A stretch of DNA of 64,000 nt, from assembly GCF_001280015.1 (NCBI RefSeq), contig NZ_LGDV01000013.1, forward strand, positions 102,454 through 166,453, given 5' to 3'. This DNA is from Streptomyces sp. MMG1121 (lineage in GTDB: Bacteria; Actinomycetota; Actinomycetes; Streptomycetales; Streptomycetaceae). The notes beneath the pieces were generated by a model. The model was not told the DNA's origin. It did no database searches and worked only from the letters and a program-made list of their open reading frames with translations. The position numbers and the translations under genes were made by a program. Positions 41,883 through 49,537 of this stretch are shown here, piece by piece (within the stretch, counting starts at the first letter, position 1; every line of letters begins with the position of its first letter).

Positions 41883-43208
41883 GTGAGCGAGACGGACACC
41901 GCCAAGGGCGTCACCGGCGAGGACGAGGTCGTGGACCTCTGCCGTGAGCTGATCCGGTTCGACACCAGCAACTACGGCGACCACTCGGGTCCCGGCGAGC
42001 GCCAGGCCGCCGAGTGGGTCGCCGGGAAGCTCGCCGAGGTCGGGCTGGAGCCGAAGATCTTCGAGTCCCACCCGGGCCGCGCCTCGACGGTGGCCCGCAT
42101 CGAGGGCGAGGATCCCTCCCGGCCCGCGCTGCTGATCCACGGCCACCTGGACGTCGTACCCGCCAACGCCGACGACTGGACGCATCACCCCTTCTCCGGC
42201 GAGGTCACCGACGGCTGCGTGTGGGGGCGCGGGGCCGTCGACATGAAGGACATGGACGCGATGACCCTCGCGGTCGTCCGGGACCGGCTGCGCAGTGGCC
42301 GGCGGCCCCCGCGGGACATCGTGGTCGCCTTCCTCGCCGACGAGGAGGCGGGCGGCACCTACGGCGCCCGGTACCTGGTCGACCGCCACCCCGAGCTGTT
42401 CGAGGGCGTCACCGAGGCGATCAGCGAGGTGGGCGGCTTCTCGTTCACGGTGAACGAGAAGCGGCGGCTCTACCTGATCCAGACCGCCGAGAAGGGCATG
42501 CACTGGATGAAGCTCACCGTGGCCGGCACCGCCGGGCACGGGTCCATGATCCACCGGGACAACGCCATCACCGAGCTGTCCGAGGCCGTGGCCCGGGTCG
42601 GGCGGCACAGGTTCCCGGTACGGGTCACCAAGACCACCCGGGCCTTCCTGGACGAGCTGGGCGACGCGCTCGGCACCGAGCTGGACCCGGAGGACATGGA
42701 GTCCACCCTCGCCAAGCTCGGCGGCATCGCCAAGCTGATCGGCGCGACCCTGAGCAACACGGCCAACCCCACGCAGCTGAACGCCGGTTACAAGGTCAAC
42801 GTCATCCCCGGCGAGGCCACCGCGCACATCGACGGGCGGTTCCTGCCCGGCTACGAGGAGGAGTTCCTCGACGACCTCGACCGGCTGCTCGGGCCGAACG
42901 TCCGGCGCGAGGACGTGCACGCCGACAAGGCGGTCGAGACCGGCTTCGACGGGGCGCTGGTGGAGGCCATGCAGTCCTCGCTGCTGGCCGAGGATCCCAC
43001 CGCCAAGGCCATCCCCTACATGCTCTCCGGCGGCACCGACGCCAAGTCCTTCGACGACCTCGGCATCCGCGGCTTCGGCTTCGCCCCGCTGAAGCTGCCG
43101 CCGGAGCTGGACTTCGCCGGCATGTTCCACGGCGTGGACGAGCGGGTGCCGGTGGACGGGCTGCAGTTCGGCGTGCGGGTGCTGGACCGGTTCATCGACG
43201 CGTCCTGA
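41883..43208 (+). CDS. M20-family metallopeptidase (ArgE/DapE/ACY1-like)
   Basis: A 441-residue di-zinc hydrolase. Metal and catalytic motifs are LLIHGHLDVVP (His, Asp), WGRGAVDMKDMDA (Asp), LADEEAGG (catalytic Glu and ligand Glu) and a C-terminal FHGVDERVPVDGL (His). A dimerisation domain is inserted at about 195-310 (TVAGTAGHGSMIHRDNAI). It should cleave an N-acyl amino acid or small peptide in the cytoplasm. No signal peptide is seen. The GTG start follows GGGAGGAAG. It is the first plus-strand gene after the tRNA and probably a single-gene unit. The substrate is not predicted. Confidence 0.87.
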   Translation: MSETDTAKGVTGEDEVVDLCRELIRFDTSNYGDHSGPGERQAAEWVAGKLAEVGLEPKIFESHPGRASTVARIEGEDPSRPALLIHGHLDVVPANADDWTHHPFSGEVTDGCVWGRGAVDMKDMDAMTLAVVRDRLRSGRRPPRDIVVAFLADEEAGGTYGARYLVDRHPELFEGVTEAISEVGGFSFTVNEKRRLYLIQTAEKGMHWMKLTVAGTAGHGSMIHRDNAITELSEAVARVGRHRFPVRVTKTTRAFLDELGDALGTELDPEDMESTLAKLGGIAKLIGATLSNTANPTQLNAGYKVNVIPGEATAHIDGRFLPGYEEEFLDDLDRLLGPNVRREDVHADKAVETGFDGALVEAMQSSLLAEDPTAKAIPYMLSGGTDAKSFDDLGIRGFGFAPLKLPPELDFAGMFHGVDERVPVDGLQFGVRVLDRFIDAS

Positions 43209-43332
43209 CGCTTCGCGGACCCGTCGCGAGGCGCCCGAGGCGGTGATTTCGGGCGGCCGTGCGAGAACTGACCGAGAAGGGTGAATCTGACCATAAGCTC
43301 GTAGCTCCATTACTCCCTCCTCGTTACAGGTG

Positions 43333-43359
43333 ATGCGATCCCGCACCTTGGGGTCGCAT
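43333..43359 (+). promoter_or_regulatory. Hairpin in the chpH leader
   Basis: ATGCGATCCC, 7-base loop, GGGGTCGCAT: a stem of 10 pairs including one G-U, ending 18 bases before the chpH start. It could shape mRNA stability or regulation in the leader; no riboswitch class was recognised. Confidence 0.5.
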
Positions 43360-43377
43360 TGCCAACAAGGAGGAACA

Positions 43378-43611
43378 ATGATCAAGAAGGTCGTCGCTGC
43401 TGCGGCTGCCACCGGTGGGCTGGTTCTCGCGGGCGCGGGCCTGGCTGTCGCCGACTCCGGTGCTCAGGGTGCCGCCGTGCACTCCCCGGGTGTCGTCTCC
43501 GGCAATGTCATCCAGGTGCCCGTGCATGTCCCGGTGAACGTGTGCGGCAACACGATCAACGTGATCGGGCTTCTGAACCCCGCCTTCGGCAACACCTGCA
43601 TCAACAAGTGA
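43378..43611 (+). CDS. chpH: Short chaplin ChpH
   Basis: A 77-residue secreted surface-active protein. The signal peptide (MIKKVVAAAAATGGLVLAGAGLAVA) is cut before ADSGAQ or nearby. The mature single chaplin domain reads SGNVIQVPVHVPVNVCGNTINVIGLLNPAFGNTCINK, with the conserved Cys pair that forms a disulphide. Chaplins assemble amyloid-like films on aerial hyphae and spores. AAGGAGG precedes ATG 43378. chpC follows after a strong terminator, so the two genes are probably separately controlled. In other species these genes depend on developmental sigma factors; I cannot confirm a specific promoter here. Confidence 0.95.
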   Translation: MIKKVVAAAAATGGLVLAGAGLAVADSGAQGAAVHSPGVVSGNVIQVPVHVPVNVCGNTINVIGLLNPAFGNTCINK

Positions 43612-43639
43612 CGCAGGCTCCCTGAGGGGCGTGTGTGAC

Positions 43640-43689
43640 AAGCCGTCGGCCCCGGAGTGCGCCCCATGCGCTCCGGGGCCGACCGGCTT
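43640..43689 (+). terminator. Terminator between chpH and chpC
   Basis: Arms AAGCCG-TCGGCCCCGGAG and CTCCGGGGCCGA-CCGGCTT pair over about 17 bases around a 13-base loop and end in CTTTCTTT. A transcript stopping here would release chpH mRNA independently of chpC. Confidence 0.7.
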
Positions 43690-43726
43690 TCTTTCCGAGA
43701 GAAGCGAAGGCAGGGGGGAATCCAGC

Positions 43727-44581
43727 ATGCGACAAGGCACGCGCAAGGGCCTGATGACGATGGCCGCCGCGACCGGAGTGATCGCCGCGGCGAGCGGCTA
43801 CGCCCACGCGGACGCCGGGGCGATCGGCGCCGCCGCCGGCTCACCCGGCGTACTGTCCGGCAACACGGTGCAGGTACCGGTGCACGCGCCGGTGAACGTC
43901 TGCGGCAACACCGTGAACGTGATCGGACTGCTCAACCCGTCCGTGGGCAACTCATGTGCCAACCACGGCGGTACTTCAGGGGGCCGTGGTGGCTCCGGGG
44001 GCTCGCACGCGGGCGGCCATACCGGCGGCTCACCCGGTGTCGGCTCCGGCAACACCGTGCAGGTGCCCATCGACGTCCCGGTGAACGTCTGCGGCAACAG
44101 CGCGAGCGTCATCGGCGTGGGCAACGCCGCCGTGGGCAACGACTGCGCCAACGGCGGGGGCGGCCACGTCAACCCGCCCGGCCACCCGGGGCAGCCCGGT
44201 CACCCCGGAAAGCCCGGTCATCCGGGGCAGCCCGGTCACCCCGGTCACCCCGGAAAGCCCGGTCACCCGGGGCAGCCCGGTCATCCCGGACAGCCTGGCC
44301 ACCCGGGGCAGCCCGGCCACCCCGGCACCCCGCACCATCCGGGTAAGCCGACCCGTCCGGGAGGTCCGACGACCCCGCCCGGCCAGGGGGGCCACACGCC
44401 CCACGGGCCGCAGGGGGCCTCGCAGGTGCAGCAGCAGGGCGGCCACGGAGCCCAGCTCCCGACCACGGCCCAGCTCGCGCACACCGGCAGCGATGTGCCG
44501 CTCGGCCTCGCGCTGCCGGTCGGCGCGGGCGCGCTGCTCGCCGGTGCCGTCCTCTACCGCAAGGCGCGGGCCGCGGCCTGA
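43727..44581 (+). CDS. chpC: Long cell-wall-anchored chaplin, ChpC-like
   Basis: A 284-residue precursor. After a signal peptide (MTMAAATGVIAAASGYAHA) come two chaplin domains: residues about 37-80 (VNVCGNTVNVIGLLNPSVGNSCAN) and about 104-146 (VNVCGNSASVIGVGNAAVGNDCAN). A collagen-like Gly-His-Pro-Gly-Gln/Lys-Pro region of about 55 residues follows, then a Gln/His-rich stretch. It ends with a sortase signal LAHTG, a hydrophobic helix and YRKARAAA. It should be fixed to peptidoglycan by a class E sortase (LAXTG type) and nucleate short chaplins. ATG 43727 follows AGGGGGG. The repeated linker may vary in length between strains. Confidence 0.93.
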   Translation: MRQGTRKGLMTMAAATGVIAAASGYAHADAGAIGAAAGSPGVLSGNTVQVPVHAPVNVCGNTVNVIGLLNPSVGNSCANHGGTSGGRGGSGGSHAGGHTGGSPGVGSGNTVQVPIDVPVNVCGNSASVIGVGNAAVGNDCANGGGGHVNPPGHPGQPGHPGKPGHPGQPGHPGHPGKPGHPGQPGHPGQPGHPGQPGHPGTPHHPGKPTRPGGPTTPPGQGGHTPHGPQGASQVQQQGGHGAQLPTTAQLAHTGSDVPLGLALPVGAGALLAGAVLYRKARAAA

Positions 44582-44622
44582 GCGGGCCGGGCGAGGTCCG
44601 CTGCGGTTCCGCAGGGACCCCG

Positions 44623-44653
44623 AGGGGCACGGGGCTGTATCGACATACGGCTC
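44623..44653. repeat. Dispersed intergenic repeat, copy 2, with hairpin
   Basis: GGGGCTGTAT, CGAC loop, ATACGGCTCC forms a 10-pair stem including two G-U. It resembles the hairpin at 4447-4507 and lies 42 bases past the chpC stop, so it can also act as its terminator. Confidence 0.55.
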
Positions 44654-44765
44654 CAGCGGAGCGTCCGGCGGGCAACGCCGGGTCCGGGCAAGCCCGTACG
44701 GCACTGTGGGCCGTGCGACGCGGTGAACCGGCGCGGTGTCCTGCGGGCCGAGCGGTGCGGTAAAC

Positions 44766-44800
44766 GGAGCGGGCCCTGCCATTCCGGCGGGGCCCGCTCC
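44766..44800 (-). terminator. Terminator after the DUF5703-type gene
   Basis: GGAGCGGGCCC and GGGCCCGCTCC form a perfect 11-bp stem, loop 13, starting 17 bases past the stop at 44817. Confidence 0.7.
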
Positions 44801-44816
44801 GCTCATGTGTCCGGCC

Positions 44817-45005
44817 TCACCACGTGGCCCTCACCTGGCGGATGATCCGCCTGCGCAGCCGCACCCTGCGGCTTCCGTCGCGCATCAGGCTCAGGCGGTC
44901 CAACTCCCAGTGTCCGTACTCGGCATGGTCCGTCAGCAGACGTGTCGCCTCCCTGCGGGAGACCCCGCGCGGCACATACACGTCGACAAATTCGTATTCC
45001 GGCAT
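44817..45005 (-). CDS. DUF5703-like small protein
   Basis: A 62-residue basic protein, MPEYEFVDVYVPRGVSRREATRLLTDHAEYGHWELDRLSLMRDG, then a very Arg-rich tail RRVRLRRRIIRQVRATW. It matches the short actinobacterial DUF5703 type; no function is known. There is no ribosome site: CACAAT then seven bases precede the ATG, which fits a -10 hexamer and a leaderless transcript. It is divergent from the gene at 45053 with only 47 bases between start codons. Confidence 0.75.
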   Translation of the reverse strand: MPEYEFVDVYVPRGVSRREATRLLTDHAEYGHWELDRLSLMRDGSRRVRLRRRIIRQVRATW

Positions 45006-45052
45006 CGCATCTATTGTGCGGGCTGGGGCCCGGTACGGATAGCGTCTGCACT

Positions 45053-45736
45053 ATGTCTGATGCTGCGCAGCCCACCGCTGCCGAGGTACGTGCCGCCGCC
45101 GAGGCGGTCAAGACCGCGCTCGACCGTCATCTGGCGGCGGTCGAACGCAGGTCGGGGGAGGACGACCCGGCCGTCTCCGAGGCGTTCAACCAGCTGGCCG
45201 CGGCCGCCGAGGTGTACGACGAGCTGCTCTACGACCGTTTCGACGAGGTCACGCCCTTCGAGATTCCGGGTACGGACGAGCTGCCGCCGTACGCGGGCCC
45301 CGAGGAACCGAACGCGATCAGCGTGCTGATCCGCCGCGACTACGCCGTCGCGGAACCCCAGCGGCTGCTCGCGCAGGCCCAGCGGGTCGAGGCGGCGGAG
45401 TACGACGAGGCCGGTGCCTCGGCCGAGGGCGCCGCCGGCACGGTCCCCGGGGCGCTGGGCATCCTCTTCGGCGAGTTCGAACCGGACGAGATCGCCTCCC
45501 GGCACAAGGAGTTCGGCCTGGAGGAGGGCGACTCCACGCTGTGGGTGACCGCGGCGGAGGAGCCTTTGGAGGCCGGGGAGTGGCTGGAGGCGCCCTTCGA
45601 GCACATCGACCCGCAAGGGGTGGTGTGCCGGTTCGATGTGAGCGCGGTGTTCGACGACGAGGAAGACGGCGACGAGGACGAGGATCTCGAGTTCGTCGAG
45701 GACGAGGATCTGGAGCCGCTGGACACCGAGAAGTGA
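45053..45736 (+). CDS. Conserved hypothetical acidic protein
   Basis: A 227-residue cytoplasmic protein. Helical N-terminal 50 residues (EVRAAAEAVKTALDRHLAAVERRSGEDDPAVSEAFNQLAAAAEVYDELLYDRFDEV) are followed by a mixed domain (ISVLIRRDYAVAEPQRLLAQAQRVE and LGILFGEFEPDEIASRHKEFGLEEGDSTLWV). The C-terminal tail is strongly acidic (EDGDEDEDLEFVEDEDLEP). I do not recognise a characterised family. No ribosome site precedes ATG 45053; TAGCGT lies seven bases upstream, fitting a leaderless mRNA. It is divergent from the DUF5703-like gene. Confidence 0.7.
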   Translation: MSDAAQPTAAEVRAAAEAVKTALDRHLAAVERRSGEDDPAVSEAFNQLAAAAEVYDELLYDRFDEVTPFEIPGTDELPPYAGPEEPNAISVLIRRDYAVAEPQRLLAQAQRVEAAEYDEAGASAEGAAGTVPGALGILFGEFEPDEIASRHKEFGLEEGDSTLWVTAAEEPLEAGEWLEAPFEHIDPQGVVCRFDVSAVFDDEEDGDEDEDLEFVEDEDLEPLDTEK

Positions 45737-45743
45737 GGCGGGC

Positions 45744-45782
45744 GGCGGTGCCGTAGCGGCTCGGGGCCCCTACGGCACCGCC
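45744..45782. terminator. Bidirectional terminator between convergent genes
   Basis: GGCGGTGCCGTAG and CTACGGCACCGCC form a perfect 13-bp stem with a 13-base loop, 7 bases past the stop at 45736 and 42 bases past the RecD-like stop at 45825. Confidence 0.75.
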
Positions 45783-45824
45783 GGGATCCGCCGCCGTGGC
45801 CGATCGCCGTCGCGACGCGGGAGA

Positions 45825-48335
45825 CTAGGCGGTCACCTGCGTGCGCAGCAGTGTCTGCAGACGGGTCGTGCGGGGCTTGGCCAGGGCTTCCGCCACCGCC
45901 TTCGGCAGGGCCTGCTCCACCCCGTGGACCACGGACAGATGCCGCTCCGCCCGGCCGAACGCCGTGTACACCCACGGTCTGCTGAGCGCCTGTGCCGCGT
46001 CGCCGGGCAGCACCACGACCGCCGCCGGCCAGCGGGTGCCCACCGCCTGGTGCGCGGTCAGTGCCCAGCCGTGCCGTACGGTGCCCTCCACTCGCTCGCG
46101 CGGTACGACGACGGGGGCTTCCGCGCAGGTCAGGTGCAGTCCGTCGGCGTCGGCCCGCACCACCACGCCCGGCACCGTGCGGCCCGAGGCGGGGGTGTAG
46201 GCGATCCGGTCGCCGGGGTCGAAGCCGCCGAAGCGGCCGGGGCCCGGGTTGAGGCGCTCCTTCAGGGCGGCGTTGAGGGCGCGGGTGCCCGCGGCACCGC
46301 CGTGCCCCGGGGTGATCACCACGGTCTGGTCGGCGGGGACTCCGATCGCCCGCGGTACCGAGTCCGCGACCAACTGGACCGTGCGGTGCACGGCCTCGCC
46401 CGCGTCCCGCACCGGGACGATGACGATCTCCTTGCCGGGGGCCGCTACCTGGTTCAGCTCGCCGATGCCGATGCCGGAGACCAGCTCGCCGATCGGGCCC
46501 GGGTCGGGCACGCGGGAGGCGAACTGGGGGCAGGCGCGGGCGGCGAGCAGATCGGCGAAGACCCGGCCGGGACCGGCCGACCACAGCACCGCCGGGTCAC
46601 CGCTGAGCACCAGCCGGGCCCCGTCCGGCAGCGACTCGACCAGCATCGCGGCGCTCTCCACGTCGAGCTGCGGCGCGTCCAGCACGATCAGCAGATCCAG
46701 TTCCAGGGCGCCGTCCGCGTCCCGGCCCGGGCCCTCGGTGCCGGACAGCAGACCGGTCACCGTGCCCACACCGCGCTCCGCGCCGTCCGGGCCCGGCAGC
46801 GCGGCCAGGCGCCGGCTGCCGTCGAGCGTGTGGCAGACGGCGAACGCCCGCAGACCGGCGGCGCGGGCGGCGTCGAGCAACGCGGCCGGTTCGGCGCGGG
46901 CCGCCTCCCCGCCGGTGTGCAGCACCAGGCCGTGCCCGGCGACCTCGCGGACCAGCTCGGCCGCACCGGCCAAGGCCGCGTCGTCGGAGACCGCGCCGGC
47001 GGCTTCCCGCCAGGCCTCCTCGGCCTCCTTGGACAGCGAGTTGACCAGCCGGGCCAGGCCGTCGGCGAGGCTCTCCTCGGCCAGTGCGTAGCGCTCCAGG
47101 CCGACCAGGACGCGGACCGGCCGCTCCTCCTCGTCGCCCTCTTCCGCTGCCTCCTGCGGGGCGGCGGCCGCCGATTCCTCCAAGGCGTCCTGGAACGCCA
47201 GGGCCTCGGCCTCGGCGAGTGTGCTCTGCACCGCCGCGTCCGGATCGGGCACGCCCTGCCGGCCCAGCGCCGTGCTGAGCGTGGACAGTTCCAGCGCGGT
47301 GTGCCCGGCCAGGGCGGCCTGTTCCAGCAGCCAGACGGTCACCGCGCGGCCCCGGCGCTCGTCGTCCGGGCCGCAGCCGGCGCCGAGGAGCGCCCGTGCG
47401 AACCCGTCGGCCTGGTCGGGCCGTACGCCGCCGATCCGCAGCAGCTGCCAGGGGTCCTCGCGCAGAGCGGTGTCGGCGCCCTCGCCGAGCGCCGCCGCGA
47501 CCTGGGAGGCGAGGGCCTCGGGCGCGCCGCCCTCCGCCAGCACCGGGCGGACGGCCTCGACGGTCTCCGGCGCGGGTGCGCCGGGTGCGACGGCAGCCGG
47601 GGCCGGGGTGGGCCGTGGATGGTGCACCGGCTCCGGGGCCGGGCGGCGCGGAACGGGCGCGGGTTCGGCGAAGGCCGTGGCCGCCGGCTGCTCGCCCCCC
47701 TCCACGGCCCGGATCGCCGCGAGCAGGTCGGCCGCCTTGCCGCTGAGCTTGGCGCCGCTCTCGATCGGCCCCTTCTTCTCCGCCTTGCGCCGCTCGATCC
47801 GCTCCCGCTCGGCCCGCTGCGCGGCCAACTCGGCCTCCGCCTCGGACAACTGGGCCCCGCCGCCTTCGGCGCCGCCCGAGCCGTCGGTTCCGCCGTCCGC
47901 GCCTGTGGCTCCGCCCGCGTCTCCGGTTCCGCGGTCCGCGCCTGCGGCTCCGGTTCCGCCGTCGCCGCCTTCGGCTCCGCCCGTGTCCTTGCCGTCGCCG
48001 CCCGAGCCTTCGCCACCGCCGGGGCCGGTCTCGTCCCCGGCCTGCGTCTCGCCTGCGTCGGCCGTGTGGTCCTGAGCCTGCGCCCCGCCACCGCCGAAGC
48101 CGCTCTCGCCCTGGGAACGCGTCCCGCCACCGCCGGGGCCGGTCTCCTCCCCGGCCTGCGTCTCGCTCGCGTCGGCCGCCTGGTCCTGAGCCCGTGCTTC
48201 GCCCCCGCCCTCGGCCGCGCTCGCGCCGGTGTCGTTCGCAGGGCTCGTGCCGGGCGCGGTTTCCCCGCCCGGGGTCTCGGGTGTGTCCGGCGTCCCCGGC
48301 CCGGCTTTCTCCGTGGTCTCCGGCTCCGTGCTCAC
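45825..48335 (-). CDS. RecD2-like helicase-fold protein lacking intact ATPase motifs
   Basis: An 836-residue protein. Residues 1-155 are low complexity (Gly/Ala/Thr/Glu). A charged helix (QRAERERIERRKAEKK) and a helix-hairpin-helix region (DPWQLLRIGGVRPDQADGFARALLG) follow. The RecD2 core is recognisable, but Walker A is replaced by GLVLHTGGEAARAE (about 462-480, no GKT) and motif II DEAS by LDAPQLD (about 550). GARLVLSGDPAVL, WALTAHQAVGTRWP and YTAFGRAERHL match motif III, V and VI positions. I infer that it does not hydrolyse ATP and may act as a scaffold. The GTG start overlaps the aldo/keto reductase stop by four bases. Confidence 0.75.
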   Translation of the reverse strand: MSTEPETTEKAGPGTPDTPETPGGETAPGTSPANDTGASAAEGGGEARAQDQAADASETQAGEETGPGGGGTRSQGESGFGGGGAQAQDHTADAGETQAGDETGPGGGEGSGGDGKDTGGAEGGDGGTGAAGADRGTGDAGGATGADGGTDGSGGAEGGGAQLSEAEAELAAQRAERERIERRKAEKKGPIESGAKLSGKAADLLAAIRAVEGGEQPAATAFAEPAPVPRRPAPEPVHHPRPTPAPAAVAPGAPAPETVEAVRPVLAEGGAPEALASQVAAALGEGADTALREDPWQLLRIGGVRPDQADGFARALLGAGCGPDDERRGRAVTVWLLEQAALAGHTALELSTLSTALGRQGVPDPDAAVQSTLAEAEALAFQDALEESAAAAPQEAAEEGDEEERPVRVLVGLERYALAEESLADGLARLVNSLSKEAEEAWREAAGAVSDDAALAGAAELVREVAGHGLVLHTGGEAARAEPAALLDAARAAGLRAFAVCHTLDGSRRLAALPGPDGAERGVGTVTGLLSGTEGPGRDADGALELDLLIVLDAPQLDVESAAMLVESLPDGARLVLSGDPAVLWSAGPGRVFADLLAARACPQFASRVPDPGPIGELVSGIGIGELNQVAAPGKEIVIVPVRDAGEAVHRTVQLVADSVPRAIGVPADQTVVITPGHGGAAGTRALNAALKERLNPGPGRFGGFDPGDRIAYTPASGRTVPGVVVRADADGLHLTCAEAPVVVPRERVEGTVRHGWALTAHQAVGTRWPAAVVVLPGDAAQALSRPWVYTAFGRAERHLSVVHGVEQALPKAVAEALAKPRTTRLQTLLRTQVTA

Positions 48336-49315
48336 AGCGTGCTCCAGTCGTGATCGGGATAGCGGTGCACGGGCGCCGACACATCGTCGAGAGCCCGGCA
48401 GATCTCGTCAGGAAGACTAAGGGCCTCCACTGACAATGCCGCCGTGAGCTGCTGCGCGTTGCGCGTGCCGACGATCGGGGCGGCCACGCCGGGCCGGTCC
48501 CGGACCCAGGCGAGGGCCACCTGGAGCGGGGTCACGGCGAGCCCGTCGGCGGCCGTCGTCACCGCGTCCACGATCCGGGCGGCCGTGTCGTCGAGGTACG
48601 GCTCGACGAAGGGTGCCAGATGCTCGGAGGCACCGCGCGAGTCCGGGGGAGTGGCGTGCCGGTACTTGCCGGTCAGCACGCCCCGGCCGAGCGGCGAGGA
48701 GGGCAGCAGGCCCACGCCGAGGTCGAGCGCGGCGGGCAGCACCTCGCGCTCGGCGCCGCGCTGGAGCAGCGAGTACTCCAGCTGCGTGCCGGCCAGCCGG
48801 GTCCGGGTGCCGGGCGCCGCGAGCTGCCAGGTGGCCGCCTTGGCGAGCTGCCAGCCGCAGAAGTTGGACACGCCGGCGTAGCGGGCGCGGCCGCTGCTCA
48901 CCGCTATGTCGAGGGCCTGGAGCGTCTCCTCCAGCGGGGTCTGCGGGTCGTAGGCGTGGACGTGCCACAGGTCGACGTAGTCCGTGCCCAGGCGGGCGAG
49001 GGAGGCGTCGAGGGCGGCGAGCAGATGGCCGCGGGAGCCGTCGAAGCGGCGGTCGGGGTCCGGGACGCTGCCCGCCTTGGTGGAGATCACCAGGTCCCGG
49101 CGCGGCACCAAACCTTCCATCAACTGCCCGAGCAGATACTCCGCTTCCCCGTCGCCGTACACGTCGGCCGTGTCGACGAGCGTTCCGCCGGCTTCCCAGA
49201 ACGCCTTCAGCATGTCCGCGGCGTCGTGCTGGTCGGTGTCCCGGCCCCAGGTGAGGGTGCCGAGTCCGATTCGGGACACGCGCAGGCCGGTACGGCCGAG
49301 ATGCCTCTGCTCCAT
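48332..49315 (-). CDS. Aldo/keto reductase
   Basis: A 327-residue NADPH-dependent reductase with a TIM barrel. Catalytic tetrad residues are visible: Asp and Tyr in VDTADVYGDGEAE, Lys in VISTKAGS and His in DLWHVHAYD. The cofactor end SSPLGRGVLTGKY and VAAPIVGTRNAQQL match AKR family patterns (AKR12/13-like). ATG 49315 gives MEQRHLGRTGLRVSRIGLGT, the family start. The last codon overlaps the GTG of the RecD2-like gene, so translation is coupled. The substrate is unknown, probably a ketone or aldehyde. Confidence 0.88.
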   Translation of the reverse strand: MEQRHLGRTGLRVSRIGLGTLTWGRDTDQHDAADMLKAFWEAGGTLVDTADVYGDGEAEYLLGQLMEGLVPRRDLVISTKAGSVPDPDRRFDGSRGHLLAALDASLARLGTDYVDLWHVHAYDPQTPLEETLQALDIAVSSGRARYAGVSNFCGWQLAKAATWQLAAPGTRTRLAGTQLEYSLLQRGAEREVLPAALDLGVGLLPSSPLGRGVLTGKYRHATPPDSRGASEHLAPFVEPYLDDTAARIVDAVTTAADGLAVTPLQVALAWVRDRPGVAAPIVGTRNAQQLTAALSVEALSLPDEICRALDDVSAPVHRYPDHDWSTL

Positions 49316-49379
49316 GTCCGCGAGATTACTGGCCAGAACTGCGCCGTGGGTGGCCTGTGGATAACTCTGCGGGCCCGTC

Positions 49380-49439
49380 CCGGACACGGTCCCGGACACG
49401 GCTGCGGACACGGCACCTGACACTGCCCGGGACGCGTGA
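49380..49439. repeat. Degenerate 12-bp tandem repeats in an intergenic region
   Basis: Five units of about 12 bp (CCGGACACGGTC, CCGGACACGGCT, GCGGACACGGCA, CCTGACACTGCC, CGGGACGCGTGA) lie between the aldo/keto reductase gene and the divergent oxidoreductase gene, where their promoters must be. Confidence 0.6.
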
Positions 49440-49537
49440 TCCCGGCCCCTATCCTGATCACGCCCTGCCCCCGGACCCCACCCCCGCGCTAAGGTCGCCA
49501 CCACAGCGACGTTACTCACGGGTAAGGGGAATCGGCC

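Noticed and set aside
44158..44350. CRISPR-like array in the GHPGQP-coding repeat
   Set aside because: The repeats are coding, short and without unique spacers.
45924..48353. A plus-strand 809-codon frame opposite the RecD2-like gene
   Set aside because: Low-complexity antisense product. The minus frame has RecD2 motifs, and its start overlaps the reductase stop by four bases.
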